Below, piece by piece: positions 1-8,846 of a DNA stretch of 64,000 nt (position 1 is its first letter; every line of letters begins with the position of its first letter). The stretch is from Cytobacillus stercorigallinarum (GTDB lineage Bacteria; Bacillota; Bacilli; Bacillales; Cytobacillaceae). The notes below the pieces were generated by a model, which was not told the origin of the DNA, searched no databases, and was given only the letters and a program-made list of their open reading frames with translations. Location: the NCBI RefSeq assembly GCF_014836495.1, contig NZ_JACSQT010000005.1, positions 214,927-278,926 on the forward strand, in the 5' to 3' direction. Position numbers and translations under genes: made by a program.

Positions 1-1639
1 CTTCACCATCAGCTGATAAACAAACCGGATGAGACTTTAGTCGTTTGGATGCTCGGACCTCTTTTACTTTGCCAGTAAGTATTTCAGACATTTTCGTAAA
101 GATTTCTTTATTTTCTTTTACTTCATCTTCATTGTCTTCATTTTTGTCTGCTGCATCAATCCCTAAATCTCCGCTAGAAACTGACTTAAACTCTTTTTCT
201 TCATAGTTAACAAGCATTTTTATCGCAAATTCATCAATATCCTCGGTAAAGTAAAGAATTTCATATCCTTTATCGGCCACGATTTCTGTTTGTGGTAACT
301 TGTCAATCCGATCAATTGAATCACCTGTAGCATAATAAATATATTTTTGCTCTTCAGGCATTCTGCTTATATATTCATCTAATGTTACTAGTTTTTTCTC
401 TTTTGACGAATAGAACAATAGTAAATCTTTTAATAAATCCTTATGCGTACCAAACTCATTATACACACCAAACTTGATTTGGCGACCGAATGATTCATAG
501 AACTTCTCATATTGTTCACGTTCATTTTTCAATAAAGTTTTTAACTCGCTTTTAATTTTCTTATTGATATTTTTGGCAATGAGTTTTAATTGGCGGTCAT
601 GTTGAAGAATTTCTCTTGAAATATTTAAGGATAAATCTTCAGAATCAACCATCCCTTTAACAAAGCTGAAGTGATCCGGTAATAAGTCTGGGCATTTCTC
701 CATAATTAACACGCCATTTGAGTATAGTTCTAACCCTTTTTGATATTCTTGAGAGTAATAATCAAATGGACGATTTTCTGGGATAAAAAGAATGGCATTA
801 TAACGAATAGAACCATCGACACTAACATGCACATGCTTTAACGGCTGATCAAACCCATACCGTTTCTCTTGATAGAAGTTTTGATAATCTTCATCCGTTA
901 ACTCATTTTTATTCTTACGCCATATTGGAACCATGCTATTAATGATTTGCTCTTCAATTACTTCTTCAAATTCTTTGTCATTATCCTCTTTCGGTTTACT
1001 CGTTGTCACATCCATTTTGATTGGATAACGAATGAAATCAGAGTATTTTTTAATAATTGATTTTAATTGATATTCATCAAGAAAATCATCAAAGTTCTCT
1101 TCTTCTTCGTTTTCTTTTAATTTAAGTGTGATGGTTGTACCTACTTGATCTTTCGTTGCTTCCACAATCGTATATCCATCGGCTCCTTGAGATTCCCAAA
1201 GATAAGCTTGATCACTATGCAACGCTTTTGTCAACACTTTTACTTCATCCGCTACCATAAAAGCTGCATAAAATCCGACACCGAACTGCCCGATAATATC
1301 ATGGCCGTCTTTTGCTTCATTTTCTGATTTGAAAGCAAGGGATCCACTTTTAGCAATGACACCTAGATTATTTTCTAATTCTTCTTTTGTCATGCCGATA
1401 CCAGTATCAATAATAGTTAATGTGCGCGCTTCCTTGTTAGGAACCACCTTTATGTAATAATCATCTTGTTCAAAAACAAGTTGGTCATCCGTTAACGCCT
1501 TATAATAGATTTTATCAATTGCATCACTCGCATTAGAAATTAATTCACGTAAAAACACTTCTTTTTGTGAATAAATAGAATGTACCATCATATCAAGCAA
1601 TCGTTTCGATTCAGCTTGGAATTGCATTTTTTCTGCCAT
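1..1639 (-). CDS. htpG: Molecular chaperone HtpG (Hsp90), 3' end cut off by window edge
   Basis: ATP-dependent cytosolic chaperone of the Hsp90 family. The reading frame from the ATG at 1639 stays open to the window edge, giving about 546 of the usual ~626 residues, so only the C-terminal dimerisation end is missing. The GHKL ATPase motifs are visible near the N-terminus: the N-box ELISNASDA, the G1 box DTGIGM and the glycine-rich lid GQFGVGF. The last visible residues read [17 protein letters not shown], as expected late in the middle/C-terminal part. An AAAGGAGA ribosome binding site precedes the ATG. It is transcribed alone from a sigma-A promoter with a CIRCE operator in its leader, which implies HrcA repression. 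Confidence 0.97.
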   Translation of the reverse strand, partial: MAEKMQFQAESKRLLDMMVHSIYSQKEVFLRELISNASDAIDKIYYKALTDDQLVFEQDDYYIKVVPNKEARTLTIIDTGIGMTKEELENNLGVIAKSGSLAFKSENEAKDGHDIIGQFGVGFYAAFMVADEVKVLTKALHSDQAYLWESQGADGYTIVEATKDQVGTTITLKLKENEEEENFDDFLDEYQLKSIIKKYSDFIRYPIKMDVTTSKPKEDNDKEFEEVIEEQIINSMVPIWRKNKNELTDEDYQNFYQEKRYGFDQPLKHVHVSVDGSIRYNAILFIPENRPFDYYSQEYQKGLELYSNGVLIMEKCPDLLPDHFSFVKGMVDSEDLSLNISREILQHDRQLKLIAKNINKKIKSELKTLLKNEREQYEKFYESFGRQIKFGVYNEFGTHKDLLKDLLLFYSSKEKKLVTLDEYISRMPEEQKYIYYATGDSIDRIDKLPQTEIVADKGYEILYFTEDIDEFAIKMLVNYEEKEFKSVSSGDLGIDAADKNEDNEDEVKENKEIFTKMSEILTGKVKEVRASKRLKSHPVCLSADGE

Positions 1640-1680
1640 CTCCGCAGTCTCTCCTTTTCGTGAAATTTTCAAAGAATAAA

Positions 1681-1707
1681 TTAGCACTCTACCTTATAGA
1701 GTGCTAA
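1681..1707 (-). promoter_or_regulatory. CIRCE operator (HrcA binding site) of htpG
   Basis: Perfect inverted repeat TTAGCACTC-N9-GAGTGCTAA, identical to the CIRCE consensus bound by the heat-shock repressor HrcA. It lies 41 bp upstream of the htpG start and just downstream of the predicted -10 box, so it would sit around the transcription start and in the 5' UTR, the usual CIRCE position. The match is seen directly; HrcA control is inferred from the known family. Confidence 0.93.
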
Positions 1708-1711
1708 TACT

Positions 1712-1740
1712 ATTTTAATATCCTCTTTTTTCCCAGTCAA
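1712..1740 (-). promoter_or_regulatory. Sigma-A promoter of htpG
   Basis: On the minus strand TTGACT (1735-1740) and TAAAAT (1712-1717) are separated by exactly 17 bp. The start point would fall at the beginning of the CIRCE element. This is a near-consensus vegetative promoter. Confidence 0.8.
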
Positions 1741-1750
1741 TAGTTAATAT

Positions 1751-2536
1751 TTATAAAGAACGCACCATTCCGCCATCTATTAAAATTGAAGAACCGGTTA
1801 CGTAAGTATTAATATCTGAGCATAAGAAAGTGACAAATTGAGCAAATTCTTCAGGCTTGCCATAACGACCTAATGGGATTGATTGTGCTGATGCTTTTTG
1901 CACTTCTTCTTTCGTAATCCCTTTTTTATCGGCAGTTAATTGATCAAGATAGTCAATACGATCTGTTGCTATTCTACCTGGTGCAACCGTGTTGATTAAG
2001 ATTTGATGTGGCGCTAATTCATCAGCAAGGGTTTTAGTCAAACCGACAATTCCTAAGCGAAATGTATTAGACAATAATAAACCTGGGATTGGTTGTTTAA
2101 TAGATGTGGAAGCAATATTGATGATTTTTCCACCATGTTTCTTCATTTCAGGCAATACACTTCGGATCGTTCGTACATAGCTAAGTAAATTTAACTCGAA
2201 CGAACGATACCAGTCATCATCCGTTAAATCCTCAAACCCACCACCAGGGGGTCCTCCAGCATTATTGATAAGGATATCAATTGTTCCATATGTAGCAGTT
2301 GTCTTTTGAATAAGTTTTTCAATATCATCCTGCTTTGTAATATCACACACTTGGTAATCCACATCCTCAACACCACTTGCTTTTAACTCTTGTTGCACGA
2401 CTTGTAGTTTACTTTCATCTCTACTCGAGATCATTACTTTGGCGCCTTCCTTAGCTAATTCAAGAGCAATCGCCTTTCCTAAACCTTGACTAGAAGCTAA
2501 TACTAAAGCTACTTTCCCTTTTATTTTTAAATCCAT
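1751..2536 (-). CDS. SDR-family oxidoreductase, atypical active site
   Basis: 261-residue short-chain dehydrogenase/reductase with a Rossmann fold. The nucleotide-binding motif reads ASSQGLGKA (about residues 14-22) and the NNAGG motif follows at about 91-95. The active-site serine region (NIASTS) is present, but the expected YxxxK is replaced by SNTFR before LGIVGLTK, so catalytic Tyr and Lys are both substituted. Related FabG-like proteins with this substitution exist in Bacillaceae; their substrates are poorly defined. An AGGAGGAG site precedes the ATG. It begins 12 bp after the RpiR gene and is probably co-transcribed with it. It may be a non-classical dehydrogenase or a binding protein rather than a 3-oxoacyl-ACP reductase. 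Confidence 0.85.
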   Translation of the reverse strand: MDLKIKGKVALVLASSQGLGKAIALELAKEGAKVMISSRDESKLQVVQQELKASGVEDVDYQVCDITKQDDIEKLIQKTTATYGTIDILINNAGGPPGGGFEDLTDDDWYRSFELNLLSYVRTIRSVLPEMKKHGGKIINIASTSIKQPIPGLLLSNTFRLGIVGLTKTLADELAPHQILINTVAPGRIATDRIDYLDQLTADKKGITKEEVQKASAQSIPLGRYGKPEEFAQFVTFLCSDINTYVTGSSILIDGGMVRSL

Positions 2537-2548
2537 CGACTACTCCTC

Positions 2549-3415
2549 CTATTTCTTTCTATAAAATATATCAAACCGCTCCCATAAGTCTTCTAGTTTC
2601 TCTAATCTTTCTTCTACAACTTCAGTCCGCTCTTTCCCTAAATAAACAATTAAAGCATTAATTAAGCTAAGTGGGGCGGTAAAGGAGTCGATAAACGTCG
2701 GAAGCTTGCTAGAAGCAGTTAATACAACGTCTGCATATGGCACTAAAGGTGATGTTAGATGATCAGTAATAGCAATAACCTTTGCTCCATTTTCTTTTGC
2801 ATATTGCACTTGTTCAATTGTATTCATTGAATAACGAGCAAAGCTGATACCAATAACTACATCATGCTTATCCAGCTTAAATAACTGTTCCGATACAGTG
2901 TCAGCAGCACCGATTAATTCACTATGGCCAAGGATAATATTTAAATAATATTGCAGAAACACACCTAATGACCGAGCACTGCGATTGGCACTTATGTATA
3001 TTCTTCTTCCCGCTAATATATATTGTGCTGCTTGCATAAATTGTTTTTCATCTAACTTTTCCATAGTCAATTGAATGTTAGCTATATCATCTTGGAACAG
3101 CGACACTACCCCTTCTCTTTCATGCTCATAAACATCTGATGACATTTTCAATCTCTCTGTTGTAGTAAGTTGCTTTTGGATAGAGCTTTGCATATGCTGT
3201 TGTAACTCAGAGTAGCCAGTAAAACCAAGAAAAACAGCAAATCTAACAACCGTTGCTTCACTTACTTTCGTTGACTTGGCCAGTTTGGCAACAGTTAAAA
3301 AAGGGATTTCATTTTTATGATCAAGCATATATGTAGCAATTTTCTTTTGAGATTTACTCATTACCGGGAATTGATCTGCGATTAACTTTTCGATAGTCTC
3401 CATTTTATCAGTCAT
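2549..3415 (-). CDS. MurR/RpiR-family transcriptional regulator
   Basis: 288-residue regulator with an N-terminal helix-turn-helix of the RpiR type (about residues 20-80, including STKVSEATVVRFAVFLGF) and a C-terminal SIS sugar-phosphate isomerase domain (about 125-255, with ISANRSARSLG and GISFARYS). Such proteins sense phosphosugars or related ligands and bind palindromic operators. It is divergent from the class III aminotransferase gene, and inverted repeats with ATTTCAT/ATGAAAT arms fill the shared upstream region, so it probably regulates both sides. It is the first gene of a two-gene unit with the SDR. The ligand cannot be read from the sequence. Confidence 0.92.
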   Translation of the reverse strand: MTDKMETIEKLIADQFPVMSKSQKKIATYMLDHKNEIPFLTVAKLAKSTKVSEATVVRFAVFLGFTGYSELQQHMQSSIQKQLTTTERLKMSSDVYEHEREGVVSLFQDDIANIQLTMEKLDEKQFMQAAQYILAGRRIYISANRSARSLGVFLQYYLNIILGHSELIGAADTVSEQLFKLDKHDVVIGISFARYSMNTIEQVQYAKENGAKVIAITDHLTSPLVPYADVVLTASSKLPTFIDSFTAPLSLINALIVYLGKERTEVVEERLEKLEDLWERFDIFYRKK

Positions 3416-3512
3416 ACCTTTTCTTCAAAATTAACAGATTTCTTTCTATACTTTTTATTATACGTGAAAAGCGTAAGAATTGATAATTTATATAACGAAT
3501 GATGAATTATTT

Positions 3513-3537
3513 ATTTCATTTTAATTAAAAATGAAAT
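3513..3537. promoter_or_regulatory. Inverted repeat, candidate RpiR operator
   Basis: Two perfect 10-bp arms, ATTTCATTTT and AAAATGAAAT, flank a 5-bp spacer, between the divergent RpiR and aminotransferase genes. It sits just upstream of the predicted aminotransferase promoter. RpiR-family operators often contain TGAAA/TTTCA arms; assignment to this regulator is inference. Confidence 0.5.
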
Positions 3538-3543
3538 TTACAC

Positions 3544-3572
3544 TTCACAAATAATGAATTTCAGCGTATGAT
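3544..3572 (+). promoter_or_regulatory. Predicted sigma-A promoter of the aminotransferase gene
   Basis: TTCACA (3544-3549) and TATGAT (3567-3572) are spaced by 17 bp. The start would fall near 3580, upstream of the palindrome at 3601-3618. Confidence 0.5.
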
Positions 3573-3600
3573 GTTCTATATATTTCTTATACGAATAAAC

Positions 3601-3618
3601 ATGAAATATATATTTCAT
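3601..3618. promoter_or_regulatory. 18-bp perfect palindrome, candidate RpiR operator
   Basis: ATGAAATATATATTTCAT is a perfect palindrome carrying the same ATGAAAT/ATTTCAT half-sites as the repeat at 3513-3537. It sits about 20 bp downstream of the predicted start point and directly before the ribosome binding site, a position suited to repression by roadblock. Confidence 0.5.
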
Positions 3619-3637
3619 TATAGAGGTGAAAAATACA

Positions 3638-5014
3638 GTGAAAACCAGTTCATTAGATGATGTACACGAACAATTAAAAGCAAAAACGAGTAAATCATAT
3701 CAATACTCTTTAGAAGCCCAAAGCTATATGCCAGGCGGTGTAACAGCAAATATTAAGTACTTTGACCCTTACCCGATTGTTATGCAAAGAGGTAGTGGCG
3801 CTTATTTATTCGATATTGATGGCAATGAATACATCGATTACTTATTATCTTATGGCTCTTTAATGCTCGGTCACGGTCACCCTAAAGTGCAAAAAGCATT
3901 AGCTGACCAAATGCAGGTGAATGGTACACATTTATTCGGGACACCTCATCAACTTGAACTCGAAATGGCAAAAAAATTACAAGCCCTTTATCCTTCAATG
4001 GAGAAACTAAGATATACAAACTCTGGTACTGAAGCAACCTTATTATCTATAAGACTAGCCTATGCTTACACTGGTAAATATAAAATTGCCAAGTTTGAAG
4101 GCCATTACCACGGTGGATATGATCAAATGCTGATTAGTGTCAATCCGAAAGTAGATCAAGCAGGTCCAGATTCAAAACCAAATGCATTAATTGAATCTAA
4201 AGGTGTGGATCCGTATCACCAAACTCATACGATTGTTTTACCTTTTAATAATTTGGAAGCAACAGCTGAAATTTTGACAAAGCATAAAGATGAGATAGCA
4301 GCAGTGATTTTAGAACCTGCTCAAAGTGGCTTTATCCCTGCTACACAAGAATTTATGACTGGATTAAGAAAAATTACGGAAGACTTAAATATTGTTTTAA
4401 TTTTTGATGAAGTAAAAACCGGCTTTAGATTGGGGCTTGGTGGTGCCCAATCCGTTTATCATATTTCACCTGATTTAACGACATTAGGTAAAGTAGTTGG
4501 AGGAGGTTTCCCAGTTGGTATGGTTGGAGGCAAAGCAGAGATCATGATGACTTGTGCCCCTTCGACATTCTCGGATGTTTTTGACCATAGTACAGGTAAG
4601 AACTCCAGTGCCAAAGATGTCCTATTCCATAGCGGGACATATAATGGTCACCCTTCTATCCTTGCAGCAGGTATAGCAACTATTGACGTATTGCAAAATG
4701 AAATCTCTGAAGTGATGGCTAGAACGCATCGTTTAAAACAAGAACTTACAAGTCTTTTTGAAAGAAAAGGACTAACGATGCAAACCATTGGACTTGGCTC
4801 CATTTTTAACATCGTATTTACTGATAAAGAAGTATGGAATTATCGCGACTTACAACAGGCGAATTTTGTCTTACGAAAAAGATTAGACCTATTATTATTA
4901 ATTAATGGTTTATATACAAAACCAATGAATCGTTTCAGCCTATCTACCGCACATACTGATTTAGAAATTAATCGAACACTGGAGATTTTCGAAAAAGCTT
5001 TACAAGATTTATAA
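3638..5014 (+). CDS. Class III PLP aminotransferase, glutamate-1-semialdehyde aminomutase-like
   Basis: PLP-dependent class III aminotransferase related to glutamate-1-semialdehyde 2,1-aminomutase. The frame opens with a GTG at 3626, but AGAGGTGA at 3622-3629 is a good ribosome binding site for the GTG at 3638, giving 458 residues, which I prefer. Visible motifs are the fold I aspartate in LIFDEVKTGFR and the PLP lysine in TTLGKVVGGGFPVG, with SGTYNGHP further on. It is longer than typical HemL (~430) and stands away from heme genes, next to an RpiR regulator, so a catabolic aminotransferase is more likely than tetrapyrrole synthesis. A strong terminator follows. Confidence 0.85.
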   Translation: MKTSSLDDVHEQLKAKTSKSYQYSLEAQSYMPGGVTANIKYFDPYPIVMQRGSGAYLFDIDGNEYIDYLLSYGSLMLGHGHPKVQKALADQMQVNGTHLFGTPHQLELEMAKKLQALYPSMEKLRYTNSGTEATLLSIRLAYAYTGKYKIAKFEGHYHGGYDQMLISVNPKVDQAGPDSKPNALIESKGVDPYHQTHTIVLPFNNLEATAEILTKHKDEIAAVILEPAQSGFIPATQEFMTGLRKITEDLNIVLIFDEVKTGFRLGLGGAQSVYHISPDLTTLGKVVGGGFPVGMVGGKAEIMMTCAPSTFSDVFDHSTGKNSSAKDVLFHSGTYNGHPSILAAGIATIDVLQNEISEVMARTHRLKQELTSLFERKGLTMQTIGLGSIFNIVFTDKEVWNYRDLQQANFVLRKRLDLLLLINGLYTKPMNRFSLSTAHTDLEINRTLEIFEKALQDL

Positions 5015-5031
5015 TTATTTGTATCTAGTGA

Positions 5032-5080
5032 AAAAGCACAAATAAAACCCTTAAAATACAGGTTTTGTTTGTGCTTTTTA
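5032..5080 (+). terminator. Rho-independent terminator after the aminotransferase gene
   Basis: Arms AAAAGCACAAATAAAACC and GGTTTTGTTTGTGCTTTT pair almost perfectly around an 11-nt loop and end in a T-run. Confidence 0.85.
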
Positions 5081-5315
5081 TGATGCATCTATTTTTCGCT
5101 CACTACCGCTGATAGGTGCTTATCAATGATTGTTTTTATTTCTCCCTTTTATCTCGTTGCTAGTTAAAAACTGAAACACTGTTTATAAGACCATTTTCCT
5201 TTTTACTAGATTTCTATATTAGGTTCATACGATAAGGTAACTATTGATTGTATAATATGTAAAAATATGTGATAATGTAATTAGTTATGATATTTTGAAT
5301 TCGAGGTAATGACAA

Positions 5316-5486
5316 ATGCAGGTAACTTTTATAGATATAGAAAGTCAGATAAAAGATACAAGAGAAATGCTTTTAATTATCGGGGATATTTTTGGATTAT
5401 CAGACCCTTTCACTATTCAAATAAGCGAGGAACTCGACCACTTAATTAATCTGGTACAAAAAGAAAAATACACAGTTAATAAATAA
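5316..5486 (+). CDS. Spo0E-like sporulation regulatory phosphatase (56 aa)
   Basis: Short gene of 56 codons with GAGGT upstream of the ATG. The protein starts MQVTFIDIESQIKDTREML and carries the Spo0E-family pattern: an IE..I...R..M helix, a central GLSD turn and a second helix with SEELDHLINL, matching the S-x-E-L-D signature of Spo0E/YisI/YnzD aspartyl-phosphate phosphatases. Such proteins dephosphorylate Spo0A~P and delay sporulation; the acidic SEELD motif contains the catalytic aspartate. It lies alone between two terminators. The assignment rests on the signature and length. It supports a spore-forming host. Confidence 0.82.
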   Translation: MQVTFIDIESQIKDTREMLLIIGDIFGLSDPFTIQISEELDHLINLVQKEKYTVNK

Positions 5487-5488
5487 GG

Positions 5489-5525
5489 AAAAGCCTAGTT
5501 TCTTATTTAAAGAAATTAGGCTTTT
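5489..5525. terminator. Bidirectional terminator between spo0E-like and ATP-grasp genes
   Basis: AAAGCCTAGTTTCTT pairs with AAGAAATTAGGCTTTT (one mismatch) around a short A/T loop. T-rich on the plus side and A-rich on the other, it can serve both converging genes. Confidence 0.8.
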
Positions 5526-5529
5526 GTCA

Positions 5530-6345
5530 TTATGAAACAACTTTATTTCCTGGTGTCGGCGATGTTGGAAAGGGTGGTAGAAATTGCGATAATAAATATT
5601 GATAAATCGTTTGTTCAACTGATTTTCCTAGTTTACTTAATCCTTGATTCCCAAATAACACATTAAATTCGATAATAAAGTACTTTCCTTCGCTTACCAT
5701 AACATCAAACCCGGCATGATTAATACCTAATTGACCGGCGACATCTAAAACAAGGTCGATCGCTTCTTGTGGAATAAAGTCGGCACATAGTTCTCCACCT
5801 TGGGCAATATTATGAAGAAACTCTCCTTCTAGTCCCACTCTCCAGTAAGCGCCCAATACTTCATCTCCAACCACACATATACGTAAATCTTTGCCATCAT
5901 TCGGTAAATATTCTTGGATATATAAAGCGTCAACTTTCTCGCAATACGTTAGAAAGTCTTCTTTGGATTGGATGAGAAAAACCCCTTTTCCCATAGAGTT
6001 TCGTGATTCTTTTGCTACAAAAGGAAAGGGAAAAGTATCTAAAACATACTCTATATTGCTCCTTGTATTAGCAAGGATTTCAGTATAGGGAACATGATCA
6101 GGACTCACCGCCCAAAGCGCTCTTGTCATTTCAATTTTACTAAAACCTAACTGCATTGTTTCTATACTAGGAAAGATCTTTTTCTTTAATCCGTACACAA
6201 GCGACGGTACTTGCCACGTTTCAGGAAATAATACGATATCAGCTTGTTTAATTGCATCTATTTCTTTAAACATATGTTCTGGCTTTATATAGTGCACATT
6301 AGGCATGCCAATCGTGCGAAATGCATTAAAAGAAACAATTTTCAT
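5530..6345 (-). CDS. RimK-like ATP-grasp protein
   Basis: 271-residue ATP-grasp protein of the RimK/glutathione synthetase type. Starting at the ATG at 6345 is favoured because AAGGTGA lies 8 bp upstream; the frame continues to 6363. ATP-grasp features are visible: the lysine strand FPFVAKESRNSMGKG (about 107-121), the IQEYLPNDGKDLRICVVG strand, and the metal-binding end FIIEFNVLFGNQG. Family members ligate amino acids or peptides to carboxylates. The substrate is not evident, and the gene is isolated, facing the spo0E-like gene with a shared terminator. Confidence 0.8.
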   Translation of the reverse strand: MKIVSFNAFRTIGMPNVHYIKPEHMFKEIDAIKQADIVLFPETWQVPSLVYGLKKKIFPSIETMQLGFSKIEMTRALWAVSPDHVPYTEILANTRSNIEYVLDTFPFPFVAKESRNSMGKGVFLIQSKEDFLTYCEKVDALYIQEYLPNDGKDLRICVVGDEVLGAYWRVGLEGEFLHNIAQGGELCADFIPQEAIDLVLDVAGQLGINHAGFDVMVSEGKYFIIEFNVLFGNQGLSKLGKSVEQTIYQYLLSQFLPPFPTSPTPGNKVVS

Positions 6346-6643
6346 TGATTCATTCACCTTCATTATTCAATTATGTTTTTGCATTGCAGATGTTAAAAAA
6401 TGTATTTAAAAGAATATAAAACTATTAATATCATAGCATTTTTATAACAAAATACAATCAATTTTTTTTCGGAAAATACTCCCATTGCTTCGCGATTCTA
6501 CTTTAGCAGTCGGTTTGGAATATTTCCCCCCGAAGCCGGGATTACGAATTCCAAATACTTTCGATAGGGGAGCGTCACCAACTTCTCCAACAAGATTGAC
6601 ATTTACACCTTTTCACGTAAAAGCTTCATCATCCTTTCAACAT
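6346..6643. other. Intergenic stretch with a GC-richer hairpin
   Basis: About 300 bp without a convincing gene. It holds a structured block, 6514-6555, where TTTGGAAT and ATTCCAAA enclose a C-rich/G-rich inner stem (CCCC GAAG CCGGG). The block is richer in GC than its surroundings and looks like an intergenic repeat unit. An open frame on the minus strand here lacks a start codon. Confidence 0.4.
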
Positions 6644-6689
6644 AAAAAAACACCCCGACCGTAGACTTTTTGGTCTAACTTTCGGGGTG
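6644..6689 (-). terminator. Terminator of the penicillin-binding protein gene
   Basis: CACCCCGA...TCGGGGTG with an inner TAGAC/GTCTA pairing, followed on the minus strand by seven T residues. It lies just past the stop at 6708. Confidence 0.9.
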
Positions 6690-6707
6690 CAAATCGGTCT
6701 TTTTCAG

Positions 6708-8846
6708 TTAAAGTTCTTCATTTTCTTCGCCTTTTTGTTTAGTCTTCATTTTAAAATAAGCATCAAATACTTCATCAGCAATATGAAGGTTAATCTTGGA
6801 TTTATCTGAAGACAACCATGGAATAACAACTGAAATTGCAATTTCAGGGTTATCATACGGTGCGTACCCGACAAAGGTTAAATTCCAAGTATCTGGATTC
6901 GATTGCACCTTAAGTGGGCCCCCGTAGTAAGCTTGAGCTGTTCCTGTTTTCCCCGCAATCTTATACTTTTTATTTGTAATCCCACTATTTGCTGTTCCTT
7001 GCGGATGGTTGACTACTTGGATAAATCCATCTTGTACATGTTCAATCCACGCATCCTTCATCGTAATTTTATTTAATACATTCGGCTCGATTGACTTATA
7101 AACCGCTCCAAGTTGATTATTCTCAAGATTCGGTTCGCGAATTTCCTTCACAATCTGTGGTTGCATACGATAACCACCGTTCGCAATCGTTGATACATAT
7201 TGAGCGAGTTGTAGTGGACTATACGTATCGAATTGGCCAATAGCAAAGTCTAGCGTATTCCCTCCATTAGGGGGAATTGGTGCTTGTCCCGTTACTTCAC
7301 CTGGTAAGTCGATACCCGTTTTTACTCCCAGTCCGAACTGGTGAAAATTATATCGTAACTTTCTAATACCTTCATCTTTATCAATACGAAGTTTACCTTT
7401 GGGAATGTATTCTTGTTGTCCACCCATTCTCATTGCAATTAAAAACATATAAACATTGGACGATTTCCTAAGGGCCGTTAAGTCATTAATGGCACCAAAT
7501 CCTGCTGTATTCCAAGATCGTTTAGGCTGTGTTCCGTCAAAATACAATGGTCTATCCACTAAAACACTCCAAGGTGAGATCACCCCTTCTTGATATCCCG
7601 CCAATACTGTTGCACCTTTAACAGTGGAACCCATCGAATATTGACTTGTCATATTACCTAAGGCGTAATCCATGACCTCAGTTTCACCTGTTTTTTCATC
7701 TTTGACAAACTGTTTACCCGCCATTGCGAGAACCTCACCTGTTTGTGGGTTCATCGCTGAAACAAAGCCACGATCTAAGAAGTAATTTCCACCTCTTAGA
7801 CTGCGAATATGCTTTTCAATGATTTTTTCTACTTCTTGTTGGAATTCGATGTCAGTTGTTAAAACAAGATCTTTTCCTGCTTGTCCTTCTCTTACAACAT
7901 CTTGCTTTGTTACTTCACCCGTTTTATCTGTATAATTTTTCATGATTTTCTTTTGCCCTTGTAAGACAGACTCGTATTGCAATTCTAAATAACTTTTGCC
8001 AACACGGTCATTGCGACTATATCCTTTAGATTGATAATATTCGAGCATTTCACTAGGTAAGCCCTCTTTTGAACTTGAAACATTTCCAAGCACAGAACTT
8101 AATGTCACTTCGCCATCTTCGTCCTTCAAGGCATTATAACGTTCCCAGTCTACTGTTGTATCAATGCCAGGTAATAAATGAAGATTCTCACTAACAAGGG
8201 CAAATTCATCTTCATTGACATTTTTGTTCTTAATAAAATGAGGTGTCAACATTCGACTACTTGCCATTTCTCGAAAGATTGCTAAAACTTCTAGTTCATC
8301 CTTCTTAAAAGCATTCAATTCTTCTTCTGTTATTCGTTCCCTCGTTCGTTTATATATTTCTTCATCTACTTCTTTCGATGACAAATCACTTGCCTGCAAT
8401 TCATCTTTTTCTTTGTCTGATACTTTTTCTGCTGCTTCATTTGGATACTTTATGATCCAAAAGTCTTGTTTATCTCTTTCAGTAATTGCCTTCAAGTCTT
8501 CTTCCGAGTCTTTTTTAATCATTTTGGCTAATAGCTCTGATGTCTGAATCATTTCTTCTTGTGTAGTAGATTGCGAGCGTGTATAACTTATTGCTAATTG
8601 AGGTTTATTCCCTACAACCAGTCTACCTTTACTATCATAAATCTGCCCCCTAGGTGCTGTGCTTGTAACTGGCACCTCCACTTCCCGTTCAATCTCTTTT
8701 TTATAATTCTCCCCGTAAACAATTTGAACAATACCTAAGCGGAAGATTAGAATCGAAAAGAGTATAAATACTGCAAAAAACATTACATTAATCCGAAAAA
8801 CCATTTTTTTATTTCGTTTCTGTCTTTTTTGCTCTCCCGCCATCAT
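6708..8846 (-). CDS. pbpA: Class B penicillin-binding protein, PbpA/PBP2 type (elongation)
   Basis: DD-transpeptidase that cross-links peptidoglycan, most likely with the Rod/elongasome complex. One TM helix (about residues 20-43) is followed by a dimerisation domain with the APRGQIYDSKG motif and an acidic linker insertion, then the transpeptidase domain with all three active-site motifs: STVK (411-414), SSN (466-468) and KTG (637-639), numbered from the farthest upstream in-frame TTG at 8858. ATG at 8846 or 8843 is the more credible start; no strong ribosome binding site decides it. Length (~712) and the N-terminal layout match B. subtilis PbpA (716). It is monocistronic with its own terminator. 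Confidence 0.88.
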   Translation of the reverse strand: MMAGEQKRQKRNKKMVFRINVMFFAVFILFSILIFRLGIVQIVYGENYKKEIEREVEVPVTSTAPRGQIYDSKGRLVVGNKPQLAISYTRSQSTTQEEMIQTSELLAKMIKKDSEEDLKAITERDKQDFWIIKYPNEAAEKVSDKEKDELQASDLSSKEVDEEIYKRTRERITEEELNAFKKDELEVLAIFREMASSRMLTPHFIKNKNVNEDEFALVSENLHLLPGIDTTVDWERYNALKDEDGEVTLSSVLGNVSSSKEGLPSEMLEYYQSKGYSRNDRVGKSYLELQYESVLQGQKKIMKNYTDKTGEVTKQDVVREGQAGKDLVLTTDIEFQQEVEKIIEKHIRSLRGGNYFLDRGFVSAMNPQTGEVLAMAGKQFVKDEKTGETEVMDYALGNMTSQYSMGSTVKGATVLAGYQEGVISPWSVLVDRPLYFDGTQPKRSWNTAGFGAINDLTALRKSSNVYMFLIAMRMGGQQEYIPKGKLRIDKDEGIRKLRYNFHQFGLGVKTGIDLPGEVTGQAPIPPNGGNTLDFAIGQFDTYSPLQLAQYVSTIANGGYRMQPQIVKEIREPNLENNQLGAVYKSIEPNVLNKITMKDAWIEHVQDGFIQVVNHPQGTANSGITNKKYKIAGKTGTAQAYYGGPLKVQSNPDTWNLTFVGYAPYDNPEIAISVVIPWLSSDKSKINLHIADEVFDAYFKMKTKQKGEENEEL

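Noticed and set aside
6442..6618. Open minus-strand frame reading like VNLVGEVGDAPLSKVFGI
   Set aside because: No start codon in frame, stops in the likely upstream frame, and the block is explained as well by a structured repeat.
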